Part shown: piece after piece, positions 1-9,023 of the stretch
Position numbering within the stretch: the first letter of the stretch is position 1
How the letters are laid out: every line of letters begins with the position of its first letter
From: PBB1 sp031390425
Lineage (GTDB): Bacteria > Pseudomonadota > Gammaproteobacteria > Burkholderiales > Burkholderiaceae_C
Assembly: GCA_031390425.1 (NCBI GenBank)
Contig: JANMTL010000197.1
Coordinates: 1 to 55,654 of the forward strand
Direction: 5' to 3'
DNA length: 55,654 bases
Position numbers and translations under genes: made by a program
The notes under the pieces: generated by a model
Database searches by the model: none
What the model was told of the DNA's origin: nothing
The model's input: only the letters and a program-made list of their open reading frames with translations

Positions 1-211
1 CCCCGAGCGCTGGCGCGTTGTGGCGGTAATGCAAGCGCGGGTCGCGAAAGCCGGTGACGAAAGCGGCTAAGCCATCGTCGGGAGAGTCGTCACAAACGAT
101 GATTTCCACTTCACGCCAACTCTGCTCGAGCGCGCTCTTGATCGCTACCGACAAATGGTCGAGGCGCGACTGGTAGGTCGCGATCACGATGGTGACGAGC
201 GGCCGGGTCAT
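1..211 (-). CDS. Family 2 glycosyltransferase, N-terminal fragment (runs off left edge)
   Basis: Only the first 70 residues are in the window. They begin MTRPLVTIVIATYQSR and include the opening beta strand of a GT-A fold (VTIVIATY), the helix typical of family 2 enzymes (AIKSALEQSW) and the nucleotide-binding acidic strand ending VCDDSPDD. The ATG at 211 lies 10 bases after the stop of the methyltransferase upstream, so it is the next gene of the same minus-strand operon. By family, it should transfer a sugar from a nucleotide-sugar donor to a growing glycan at the cytoplasmic membrane face. The acceptor and linkage cannot be read from this fragment. Confidence 0.85.
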   Translation of the reverse strand, partial: MTRPLVTIVIATYQSRLDHLSVAIKSALEQSWREVEIIVCDDSPDDGLAAFVTGFRDPRLHYRHNAPALG

Positions 212-221
212 GACACGGGCC

Positions 222-890
222 TCAGCATGACCCGCTGGCAACCGAAGCGACCTTCAACGGCGCAGGCGCTCCGGACAGCACGAACTGAACGCCGAACACG
301 CCGGGAAAATGCGTCAGCGCGCGCCGATTGAGCAGGGTCGACAGCGGGCGACCGAACACCCGGGAGAGCGGAAACACACCGTCGGCCGCGCGCTCTCGGA
401 TGTCGAATCCGGCTGCGCGAACCAGCGATGCCGCGCTGTCCCAATCGAAAAAACGGACATGCGTCCGGTCCATCAAACCCCCGTCGGTGTAGCGAAATCG
501 GCCGCGCAGGAACTGCATCCGCTGTTTCCAGAACAGCACGTTCGGCAGCGCCACAAGCAGCGTGCCTCCTGGCACCAAGCAGGCATGCAGGCGCGACAAC
601 ACCTGTTGCGGATCGGCCAGGTGCTCGAGCACATGCGAGCAAACGATGCAGTCGAACAGGCCGAATGCAGCCGGGTCGCACTGATTCAGGTCGGCGACCT
701 CGACCCGGTCGAGCCGGTGCCGCGCCTGCTCCGCCTCGGCGTCGCTGTGAGTCACACCCACCACCGTGCAACGCATGGCAGCTTTGACGGCAGCACCGAA
801 CACGCCCCCGCCGCAGCCGACGTCGAGCAGACGGCCGGTGCCGACGGGAATGCGCCGGAAAACGGCTTGATTGATGGACTGATAGATCAT
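222..890 (-). CDS. Class I SAM-dependent methyltransferase
   Basis: A 222-residue protein with a class I methyltransferase fold. Motif I (LLDVGCGGGVFGAA) is near residues 22-35, an acidic residue follows the second strand, and FDCIVCSHVLEHL gives the motif IV/post-motif region typical of Methyltransf_11/23 proteins. The C-terminal part is the lid region common in enzymes linked to glycan clusters. It probably methylates a sugar or the end of a glycan chain in the cytoplasm, since it sits among glycosyltransferases, but the substrate is not evident. Thirty bases separate it from the glycosyltransferase upstream. The ATG at 890 gives the normal family length. Confidence 0.87.
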   Translation of the reverse strand: MIYQSINQAVFRRIPVGTGRLLDVGCGGGVFGAAVKAAMRCTVVGVTHSDAEAEQARHRLDRVEVADLNQCDPAAFGLFDCIVCSHVLEHLADPQQVLSRLHACLVPGGTLLVALPNVLFWKQRMQFLRGRFRYTDGGLMDRTHVRFFDWDSAASLVRAAGFDIRERAADGVFPLSRVFGRPLSTLLNRRALTHFPGVFGVQFVLSGAPAPLKVASVASGSC

Positions 891-920
891 GCAGATGGAC
901 TCGACGGCTCGTGATGCGCG

Positions 921-1805
921 TCAAGCGCCTTCGGTCGGGCGGTTGCGATAGCGGTTCCACAACATGCGCCGCAAAGGCGCCACCCGCATCACCACATAGA
1001 CCACGACCGGCGCAATCAAATCGAAGCCGACCGTGCGGAGCTTGCCGCGCGGGATCGACGAAAAACGACCCGTCCGGTACAGATGGGTGCGACCCAGCAG
1101 CGCACGCAACAGGTGGATCAGCGTCCAGCCCTCGACAAAGTCGGGATGCTTTTGGCCGTAGATCGCGTGCGAGATGATCGCGCGCGACACCTCTTTTTCG
1201 GAGATGCTGCGCCACGGGTGAAAGACCACCGCATCGTCAGCGAACACGATGACCGCGCGATGGGCTTTCAGGCGCTTCATCAGATCGCAGTCTTCGAGAC
1301 AGGCAAACGGAAACTCTTCGTCGAAGCGCCCCACCGCATCGAACACCCGGCGCGCGATCAGCAGGTTGCAGGACCACAGCAGGCCGCCGGTCGTGTTGAG
1401 CGGCGCGTGGTGGTTGCCGTTGGGCCGTTCGCCGACCGCGTGGATCGCGCCTTCGAACACCTCGGCCTGCGGCGCCGCGCCGATGCGCTTCACATAGGCG
1501 CCCAACAGGTCGCCGCCCAGGTAACAGTCGTCGTCGAGAAACAGCACCCACTGGGCATCGCCGACCGCCGCACCGTGGTGGCGGTTGACGGCCGGCCCGC
1601 GGGCCGGCCCGGCCACATAGCGCACCGACGGGAACGCCGCATGCACCCGATCGCGCAGTGCCTCGGTGTGGCGATCGTCGGTGACGGTGATCGATTCGAC
1701 ATGCAGGGCGATCGACGGCGCGCACTCGGCATACAGCGACGCCAGCAACCGCATCAAGTCGTCGCCGCGGCCCGCGCAGGGAATCACGATATCGATACCA
1801 CTCAT
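921..1805 (-). CDS. Family 2 glycosyltransferase
   Basis: A 294-residue GT-A glycosyltransferase. It starts MSGIDIVIPCAGR, carries the metal-binding motif as WVLFLDDDCY (DDD) near residue 93, and has FDEEFPFACLEDCDLMKRL, the ED-containing acceptor/base motif of family 2 enzymes. A hydrophobic stretch near the C-terminus (FDLIAPVVVYVVM) may associate with the membrane. The ATG at 1805 overlaps the stop of the flippase gene by four bases (ATGA), which fixes the start and suggests translational coupling. The frame stays open far upstream of this ATG, but that sequence is Arg/Gly-rich shadow of the flippase gene. Donor and acceptor are unknown. Confidence 0.88.
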   Translation of the reverse strand: MSGIDIVIPCAGRGDDLMRLLASLYAECAPSIALHVESITVTDDRHTEALRDRVHAAFPSVRYVAGPARGPAVNRHHGAAVGDAQWVLFLDDDCYLGGDLLGAYVKRIGAAPQAEVFEGAIHAVGERPNGNHHAPLNTTGGLLWSCNLLIARRVFDAVGRFDEEFPFACLEDCDLMKRLKAHRAVIVFADDAVVFHPWRSISEKEVSRAIISHAIYGQKHPDFVEGWTLIHLLRALLGRTHLYRTGRFSSIPRGKLRTVGFDLIAPVVVYVVMRVAPLRRMLWNRYRNRPTEGA

Positions 1806-3082
1806 GCCGTACTCGCCCTCGAGGCGGAATGGCGCCTCAGTTTCCAGGTGAAATAGCCGATCGCCACGACGGTGCCGACCAGCCCGGTGGCGGTGTTGAT
1901 CTGGAAGCTGCCGCGCACCGTCGACACGTCGACCAGGCTCGCGGCGCCGACCGTGGCGGCGACGCCGGTCGACACGACCAGCCACAGTGGCATCACCCAG
2001 CCGCGCGCGCAGCCGATGCTGTAGACCGTGCCAGCCCAGGTGGTCAGCGTGGCCGCCAGGATCATCCAGACCAGCTCCGAATGCAGCCCACCGTACGCAC
2101 CGCCGAGCACCCACAGAATGGCGCTCGGAAAGGCGCTTGCCAGGGTCAACAAAAGCGCCAGCAGCAACGCGTAGAACGCATTGACACTGGCAAAGCCCGC
2201 CACGAGTTCGGTCGGCCCGTCGTGGCGCGCGAAGTACGGCAGCACCAGCGCGGCCGAGACCGCACCGATCACCGCAAACCCGGCGGCCAGGCGGCCCAGC
2301 GCGCCCACCTCGGCCACCCGTTCGGCGCTGCCGAAGATGCCGATCAGCCACACCGCGAGCTGGCTGCTGAGCACGAAGTAAACCGAGTTAGGCGCCTGCT
2401 TAGCGATGAGCGCGCGCAGTGATGGCGTGTGTTCACCGCGCGCCTGTGCGGGCAGCTCGAGCTGCGCTTCGAGATAACCCCGCCAGACCCAAAAACACGC
2501 CACCGCGGCCGCGAGGTTCACGAGGCAAGCCACGGTGGCATCGAGCAAAAATGCGGCGGCGAGCAAGAAACCCGCAAGCTTCGCGGCATTGATAGACAGA
2601 TCGATTTTTTGCTGCAGCCGGACATGACCCAGCAGGCGCGCGATCGACAGCGCCATGCCGGCACGCACATTGAACACGGCCGCGACCATGATCAGCAGCG
2701 TCAACACCGCCACCTGCTGCGGCGGCGCCTGCTGCCGCAGCAGCAGCACCACGAAGCACGGAATCAAGACCGCAAACGACGCCCAGACCAGTCGGCGGTG
2801 CAGCGCGTTCGCATCGACCACCAGCTCGCCGAGCGCAGCGCGCTGGCCGAGCAGGCGACCCCCGAGCGACATCACGGCGGTCGCGAGCCCGAGATCGCTC
2901 AAGACGCAGGCGACGCTCGCCATGCTGAGCACCAGCGTGTAGTAGCCGTACTGCACCTGCTCCATGTGGCGCACCAGCACGATGCCGGCGGCGAAGCCGA
3001 TCACCTGCACGATCACCTGCGTCGACGCGAATCCAGTCAGTCGGCCGACACGCTGGCGGGTGATCAACGTGGCCATGCTCAT
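1802..3082 (-). CDS. Wzx-like oligosaccharide flippase (MOP/MATE superfamily)
   Basis: A 426-residue integral membrane protein with about twelve hydrophobic segments, starting MSMATLITRQRVGRLTGF. The length, the early TGFASTQ segment and the paired long helices match polysaccharide transporters of the Wzx type in the MOP exporter superfamily. These move undecaprenyl-pyrophosphate-linked repeat units across the inner membrane. It overlaps both neighbours by four bases (ATGA at 3079-3082 and at 1802-1805), so the three genes are probably translated together. A second ATG six bases downstream (MATLIT) is an alternative start. A flippase next to several glycosyltransferases and an O-antigen ligase/polymerase supports a Wzx/Wzy-type pathway here. 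Confidence 0.85.
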   Translation of the reverse strand: MSMATLITRQRVGRLTGFASTQVIVQVIGFAAGIVLVRHMEQVQYGYYTLVLSMASVACVLSDLGLATAVMSLGGRLLGQRAALGELVVDANALHRRLVWASFAVLIPCFVVLLLRQQAPPQQVAVLTLLIMVAAVFNVRAGMALSIARLLGHVRLQQKIDLSINAAKLAGFLLAAAFLLDATVACLVNLAAAVACFWVWRGYLEAQLELPAQARGEHTPSLRALIAKQAPNSVYFVLSSQLAVWLIGIFGSAERVAEVGALGRLAAGFAVIGAVSAALVLPYFARHDGPTELVAGFASVNAFYALLLALLLTLASAFPSAILWVLGGAYGGLHSELVWMILAATLTTWAGTVYSIGCARGWVMPLWLVVSTGVAATVGAASLVDVSTVRGSFQINTATGLVGTVVAIGYFTWKLRRHSASRASTA

Positions 3083-3990
3083 GACCGCCGCTCACCCAGC
3101 TTCGCGTCGACCAGCATGCGGAACCACAGCACTTGAAAAAAGGCATACAAAAAGCCGGCCCGCCCGTCGAGAAAACCGCCCTGAATCACGTAGCGATACG
3201 TGAACAACAGCACCGCGCGCAGCAGCGGCGGCGCCTGGTAATAGACGCCCTTGTAGAGCCGCCGACGCTCACGCGGATCGCTCGACCAGCGCGCCTCGAT
3301 CTGCCCGGCGGCCTGCGCATCCGAGCGCATCAGCTCGGCCGCTTCGAGATCGCTCCAGCGGTTGTGGCGCGCGGTCCATTCGCTCAGGCTGCCGACGTTC
3401 ATGTCGTGCAGCACGCCGCGCAGCCGCAGCGCCGGTTGGTCGGACACGAAGTGCTGGTCGTAGAGCCGGTCTTCGCAACGCGCCGTGCCCGACCTGAACA
3501 GGCGCAGATGGAAGTTGTCGTTGCCGCCGAAGCGCAGCGGCTGGCCGAGAAAGTAGGTGCGTCGCCTGAGGATGAAGCCGCTCGCGCCGCCGGGCGCGGC
3601 CAGCACGCGCTTGATCTCGGCGATCGCAGTGGCATCGAGCACCTCGTCGGCATCGAGGTGCAACTGCCATTCGCTGCGCGCGCCGAACTGCTCGATCGCC
3701 CAGTTGCGCTGATCGGCGTAGTGCTTGAAGGCGCGGTGGACGACCTCGCAGCCGAGCGCAGTGACGAGGTTCACCGTGTCGTCGCTGGAACCCGAATCGA
3801 CCACCGCGATGTCGCGGCTGACCTCGAGCGCGGCACGTATCGTTCGCTCGATCACGTGGGCCGAGTTGTGCGTCAACACGATGACCCCGAGCTGGCGGCT
3901 CGCCGTCGAAAGCAGCGCCGCTGCCGCGTTCATCGGCATCGCTTGGGCGACTGGGTCGACCGCAATGGCCGACTTGTGCAGCAACGTCAT
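3079..3990 (-). CDS. Family 2 glycosyltransferase, WaaE/KdtX-like
   Basis: A 303-residue GT-A enzyme. The core begins LGVIVLTHNSAHVIERTI, continues with DIAVVDSGSSDDT (nucleotide-binding DxxSxDDT motif) and QRNWAIEQ, and has the metal motif WQLHLDADEVL. This set is typical of the WaaE/KdtX branch, which often adds a sugar to lipopolysaccharide core or to a capsule repeat. The C-terminal third has the aromatic-rich helix (FLDGRAGFLYAFFQV) usual in this branch. I chose the ATG at 3990, which follows the stop of the decarboxylase gene almost directly. An ATG at 4011 would add seven residues overlapping that gene. The 3-prime end overlaps the flippase start by four bases. Confidence 0.86.
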   Translation of the reverse strand: MTLLHKSAIAVDPVAQAMPMNAAAALLSTASRQLGVIVLTHNSAHVIERTIRAALEVSRDIAVVDSGSSDDTVNLVTALGCEVVHRAFKHYADQRNWAIEQFGARSEWQLHLDADEVLDATAIAEIKRVLAAPGGASGFILRRRTYFLGQPLRFGGNDNFHLRLFRSGTARCEDRLYDQHFVSDQPALRLRGVLHDMNVGSLSEWTARHNRWSDLEAAELMRSDAQAAGQIEARWSSDPRERRRLYKGVYYQAPPLLRAVLLFTYRYVIQGGFLDGRAGFLYAFFQVLWFRMLVDAKLGERRS

Positions 3991-3994
3991 CGGC

Positions 3995-4942
<948 letters not shown>

Positions 4943-4991
4943 GGGAGTTTCTTTCTTGAGCGAAATCAGAAAAAAGGGGCAGGCAGGGCGA

Positions 4992-6536
4992 TCAGCGGCG
5001 GGGTATCGGTGCAGAGCGCCAGCGCGGTCGCGCTGCGTTGGCACGCGCCCGAGCGGCCGGCTCGCGAGACGCTGACATGGCCGAACCCGCGTTGCGGTTC
5101 ATCGCGGCAAGCGGGCCGCGAGCTGCGGCGATGCACAGACCCGTGAACAGCCAGCCGTAGACATTGATCGTTCCGTGCCCGGTCAGCTGGCCGAGCAGCA
5201 GCACGTAGCTGGCGAACGCCAGCAGCATCATGGGCATCGGGTCCGACACGCGACGGGTGGTCCGCAGCACGAGTCGGATCAACCAGATTACCAGCGCAAT
5301 TCGAAAAAAGATGAAGCACAGGCCGAACGCCGGCCCCAGATCGACCATGTGCCGCGCGAAATCGGTCTCGACGAGCTTGCCCGGCATCACGCCGTCGACC
5401 ACCGCCCCCAGCGTGATGCTGGCGTTTCCTCCGTAGCCGAGCCCGTAGCCCAGCGCAGGCACTGCCTCGACCAGGCGAAAGAAGTCGATGAATCCGTACA
5501 GCGCGCGCCCCAGCACCCCGCCCTCGAAGTTGGCCTCGTTGGACGCCGCCGTGTCCCACCGATTCACGAAGGTCGCGAACCCGACCGGGAAAACGATCGG
5601 GTACAGCACGACGGCGGCTGCCGCCAGCGATGCGGGCAATGCGAGCGCCTTGGCCTTCAACGCCGCACCCCGGCCGACCACGCCGATCGCCAGTGCGAAC
5701 AGACCGTTCAGCGCGCACTGCAGCGTGGTGCCGCGGCTGCCGCCGAGCGCCACGCAAGTAAGGATCGCACCGGCAGCGACCATCAGCGGCACGAATCCGA
5801 TCTTGCGACGCGCGGCCGGTATCAGCAGCAGCGCGAGCAAGAAGGCGCTGGCGGTGGCCACGAACTGCTGCTGACCCGAACTGGACGTGAACGGGCCGGT
5901 GGGCCGTATGCGTTCGGCATCCAGACCGATGCCTTTGAACTGCAGCTCTTCCTCGGCGGCGATGCCGACGTTGATCGGGGAGCCCTGCGGCGACGAGAAC
6001 TGCAACGCCACCAGCAGCGCGATCGGCACCGCCAGCAACAGCGTGACCTTTGCGAACCGCATCACGTCCTCGGATCTGAACTGCGCACCGATCAGGAACG
6101 CCAGCGGCACGTAAAAGAAGTAGCCGCGCCAACCGTAGATGCCGAGCAGCACCCGGGTGTTGTCGAGGCCACCCACTGCGGTCTGCAGCACGAACAGCAG
6201 CAGGCCGAAGCCGCACATGAAAACGCTCAGCGTGAAGAAGCCGCTGTGGCGCGGCCACAGCGCGTAGCGGGTCGCCAGCAGATAGGCGTAGATCAGAAAC
6301 GGGTCACGCACGAAGAAGATGTACTGACCGAACTGCGGCGCGACGTACTTGCGAATCGAGCCCTCGAAGATGGCGAGCAGGTAGATGATCAACACGACAT
6401 GAACCAGCCGTTTGCGGGCGCGCTCGGCGGCGGTGTCGGCCAGCCGCGCGGGGGCCGTGCGCACCGCCCGCGCGGCCCCCGCCACCGCATCAGGCAGCGC
6501 GTGCGGCGCTCTGCGTGGCATGCGTGCGGTGAACAT
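4992..6536 (-). CDS. O-antigen ligase/polymerase-like membrane protein
   Basis: About 514 residues with at least ten hydrophobic segments and a large periplasmic-type loop between late helices, the architecture of the Wzy/WaaL (O-antigen ligase) family. Visible landmarks are a hydrophobic segment beginning LVHVVLIIYLLAIFEGSIRK, GGSRGTTLQCALN in the middle, and a loop with NRWDTAASNEANFEGG. Such proteins polymerise lipid-linked repeat units or ligate glycan to lipid A core in the periplasm. The ATG at 6536 overlaps the upstream glycosyltransferase by 47 bases; an ATG at 6521 is a possible shorter start, and neither has a clear ribosome binding site. The C-terminal 40 residues are Ala/Arg-rich and look disordered. 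Polymerase and ligase cannot be told apart from sequence alone. Confidence 0.8.
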   Translation of the reverse strand: MFTARMPRRAPHALPDAVAGAARAVRTAPARLADTAAERARKRLVHVVLIIYLLAIFEGSIRKYVAPQFGQYIFFVRDPFLIYAYLLATRYALWPRHSGFFTLSVFMCGFGLLLFVLQTAVGGLDNTRVLLGIYGWRGYFFYVPLAFLIGAQFRSEDVMRFAKVTLLLAVPIALLVALQFSSPQGSPINVGIAAEEELQFKGIGLDAERIRPTGPFTSSSGQQQFVATASAFLLALLLIPAARRKIGFVPLMVAAGAILTCVALGGSRGTTLQCALNGLFALAIGVVGRGAALKAKALALPASLAAAAVVLYPIVFPVGFATFVNRWDTAASNEANFEGGVLGRALYGFIDFFRLVEAVPALGYGLGYGGNASITLGAVVDGVMPGKLVETDFARHMVDLGPAFGLCFIFFRIALVIWLIRLVLRTTRRVSDPMPMMLLAFASYVLLLGQLTGHGTINVYGWLFTGLCIAAARGPLAAMNRNAGSAMSASREPAARARANAARPRWRSAPIPRR

Positions 6537-7521
6537 CGGTGATGACTTGGAGGTAGTCGGTGGCGACACGATCGCGCGTGTGGCGCTGAAGGTGGGCCGC
6601 CGCCTCGCTGCGGTAGCGCTCGATGGCCAGCGGGTCGTCCAGCAGCGCTTCGATGGCCTGCGCGAGCGCTTCAGCGTCGCCACGCGGCACGATCACGCCG
6701 CAGGCACCCACCGCCTCGGGCAGGCCGCCGCTGCGCGCCACCAGTGGCACGCAGCCACAGGCCAGCGCTTCGAGCACCACCACGCCGAACGGTTCTTCCC
6801 ACACCGAGGGCACGACCAGCACCTGGTGCGCGTTCAGCATCGACACCAGTTCGGGCCCGACACGGTGGCCGACGAAATCGATCTGATCGGCGATGTGCAG
6901 GGATGCGGCTTGCTGGCGCAATGCGGGCGCTTCCGGCCCGCCGCCGATGACCGTCAAGCCGATCCGTCGGCCGCGATGCGCCAGCAGCGCCAATGCGTCG
7001 ATCAGCACATCGACGCCCTTGTCGCTGACGAGTCGCCCCACGTACACCAGCGGGCGGCTGCGCGCGACGCCTTCGATGCGCACGAACGCGTCGTCGGCGT
7101 AGGGATTCGGAACCACCGCACACGGAACCGGCAGGTGGTCGGCCACCGCCCGGCTGACGGCGATATGACTGGCGTGTTGCAGCACCATGCGTTTGACCCA
7201 GGCCGCGAGACCGCGCGTCGGAATCCAGGTGTGATGCGCCACCACCCAGGGACGACGCAGCAGCAACTGCGGCCATGCGAACCGCAGGCTGATGTTGTTG
7301 TGGAACACCACATCGGCCCAGCGAACGAGTTCGAACAAACGGCTCGCCGAAGGCTGCCGTACGACCTCGAATGTCTCGCCGTCGATAGCATCGGCAGCGG
7401 TCCGGGTCACCAGCACGACGCGGTGTCCGACGCGTTGGAAACGCTCAGCGAGCAGCGCCGACACGGTTTCGATGCCGCCGACCGACGGGCGAAAGGGAAC
7501 CGAGCAAAACAGGATGTTCAT
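6490..7521 (-). CDS. Family 4 glycosyltransferase (GT-B)
   Basis: A 343-residue GT-B enzyme starting MNILFCSVPFRPSVGGIETV, the usual GT4 opening with a glycine-rich acceptor-side loop (GGIE). The C-terminal half has VYVGRLVSDKGVDVLIDAL and the donor-binding signature EPFGVVVLEALACG, in which the two glutamates of the E(x7)E motif contact the nucleotide sugar. It is the first gene of the left minus-strand operon and diverges from the glycosyltransferase at 7705. The ATG at 7521 is chosen because family homology begins there; the upstream open frame is non-coding shadow. Sugar specificity is unknown. Confidence 0.88.
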   Translation of the reverse strand: MNILFCSVPFRPSVGGIETVSALLAERFQRVGHRVVLVTRTAADAIDGETFEVVRQPSASRLFELVRWADVVFHNNISLRFAWPQLLLRRPWVVAHHTWIPTRGLAAWVKRMVLQHASHIAVSRAVADHLPVPCAVVPNPYADDAFVRIEGVARSRPLVYVGRLVSDKGVDVLIDALALLAHRGRRIGLTVIGGGPEAPALRQQAASLHIADQIDFVGHRVGPELVSMLNAHQVLVVPSVWEEPFGVVVLEALACGCVPLVARSGGLPEAVGACGVIVPRGDAEALAQAIEALLDDPLAIERYRSEAAAHLQRHTRDRVATDYLQVITDVHRTHATQSAARAA

Positions 7522-7704
7522 GACGCGGTCGCTGGCAGCATGCGGAACAAATTCCGCTGGCCGGAGTGCGGCGATTCCCTCGGTCGGATGAATTGAAGCG
7601 CTCGAATGTAGTGGCGAAATGTTGCGGTATGGAGTCAGCCCGCGGTGCGTCGAACGCCACCGGCGGCGCGACAAACCGTCACAAACGCGACCTACGATGC
7701 GTCG
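7522..7704. promoter_or_regulatory. Divergent intergenic region between two glycosyltransferase genes
   Basis: This stretch of about 180 bases separates divergently transcribed genes, so it must hold the promoters for the left glycan operon (minus) and for the 7705 gene (plus). I could not pick out convincing -35/-10 boxes, a sigma-54 site or a strong palindrome by eye. The entry rests only on gene orientation. Confidence 0.4.
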
Positions 7705-9015
7705 ATGGTCGAGCTTGTCACTCCACGCACGATGGTCGTCAATTTCAACTCGCCCGAGTTGAGCCAACTCGCCCTGGCACTCGCCGATGCTGGCGCCCTC
7801 GAAGCCTATGTGCGTCCGTATGCGAACAAGGGGCGCGGCTGGGAACGCGGGCTGTCGGCGCTCCCCCTCGCCGGCCCGCTGTACAGCGGCACGTTCGGTC
7901 GGCGTCGGATGACGCACCCGCAACTCATTGCGCTGACCCGCGAAGCCGGTGTGTGGCCCGATGTGTGCGCTGCTGCCATCGGACGGCTGCATGCGCTGTC
8001 GCCCGCCACGCGGCACCGCTGGGCGACTCGGCTGTACATGTCGGTGCGCGCGGCGGTCGCGCGAGAGGCATGCCGCCACGTGTCAGGAGCCGAATGCGTC
8101 GTCGGCTATGAGGGCTATGCATTGCCGGCGTTCAAAGCCGCCCAGGAATTAGGCGCACGCAGCACCGTGCTCAATTACCCAGTGGCCCACCACCGCCAGC
8201 GCCGCCGGGTTCGGCTCGAGGAAAACGAGCGCGAGCCCGAATTCGCCATCACCTGGCCCGACTTCGACGACTGGCCCGAAGGCCACGAAGAGCGGCTGGA
8301 CGAAGAGGTGCACCGCGCCGATGCGGTGCTGGTCGGTTCGGGCTACGCACGCGACAGCTTCATCGCCGAAGGCGTGGTGCGATCGAAGATGCGGGTGGTG
8401 CCGTATGGCGTCGACTTACAGACGTTCACGCCCGCCGTGCCGGATGTGCAACGCCGATCGGATCGGTTCAACGTGATCTACGCCGGGCAACTGACCCAGC
8501 GCAAAGGCATCGCCTACCTGCTGCGCGGCTACCGCCAGTTCGCCCGCCGGGACACGCAGCTCACGCTGGTCGGCAGCGTGGTCGGCAGCGACGCACCGCT
8601 GCGCCCGTATGCGCACCTGTTTCGACACCTCGCACACCAGACCCGCCCGGCGCTGGCGGCGATGTACCGGGAAAGTGACGTGTTCGTGTTCCCGACTCTG
8701 ATCGAAGGCATGCCGCTGGTGGTGCTGGAAGCGATGGCCTGCGGCCTGCCGGTCATCGTCACCGCCAACGGCCCCGGCGACATCGTGCGCGACGGCATCG
8801 ACGGTTTCGTGATCCCGGAACGCGATGCCGACGCGGTGTGCGACCGGCTCGAGCGGTTCTACCGCGATCCAGAGCTGCGCGCGGAGATGGGAAAACACGC
8901 CGCTCAGCGAGCGCGCGAGTTCAGTTGGGCGACCTACGCGTCGAATGCGCTGTCTGTCTTGTCCGAGCTTGCACATCGACCGCAGGCCTCGCCGCTGCGG
9001 CCGGCCTGGGCCTGA
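7705..9015 (+). CDS. Family 4 glycosyltransferase (GT-B)
   Basis: About 436 residues. The N-terminal domain opens MVVNFNSPELSQLALALADAG, resembling the acceptor-binding domain of enzymes that work on polysaccharide precursors. The C-terminal domain has NVIYAGQLTQRKGIAYLL and the donor signature FVFPTLIEGMPLVVLEAMACGLPVI with the E(x7)E pair. It probably acts in the same glycan pathway as the divergent operon. The start is uncertain: ATG at 7705 is used, ATG at 7732 is the next candidate and a GTG at 7645 is less likely; none has a good ribosome binding site. The stop is 8 bases before the beta-propeller gene, so the two are probably co-transcribed. Confidence 0.86.
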   Translation: MVELVTPRTMVVNFNSPELSQLALALADAGALEAYVRPYANKGRGWERGLSALPLAGPLYSGTFGRRRMTHPQLIALTREAGVWPDVCAAAIGRLHALSPATRHRWATRLYMSVRAAVAREACRHVSGAECVVGYEGYALPAFKAAQELGARSTVLNYPVAHHRQRRRVRLEENEREPEFAITWPDFDDWPEGHEERLDEEVHRADAVLVGSGYARDSFIAEGVVRSKMRVVPYGVDLQTFTPAVPDVQRRSDRFNVIYAGQLTQRKGIAYLLRGYRQFARRDTQLTLVGSVVGSDAPLRPYAHLFRHLAHQTRPALAAMYRESDVFVFPTLIEGMPLVVLEAMACGLPVIVTANGPGDIVRDGIDGFVIPERDADAVCDRLERFYRDPELRAEMGKHAAQRAREFSWATYASNALSVLSELAHRPQASPLRPAWA

Positions 9016-9023
9016 AGGAGCCC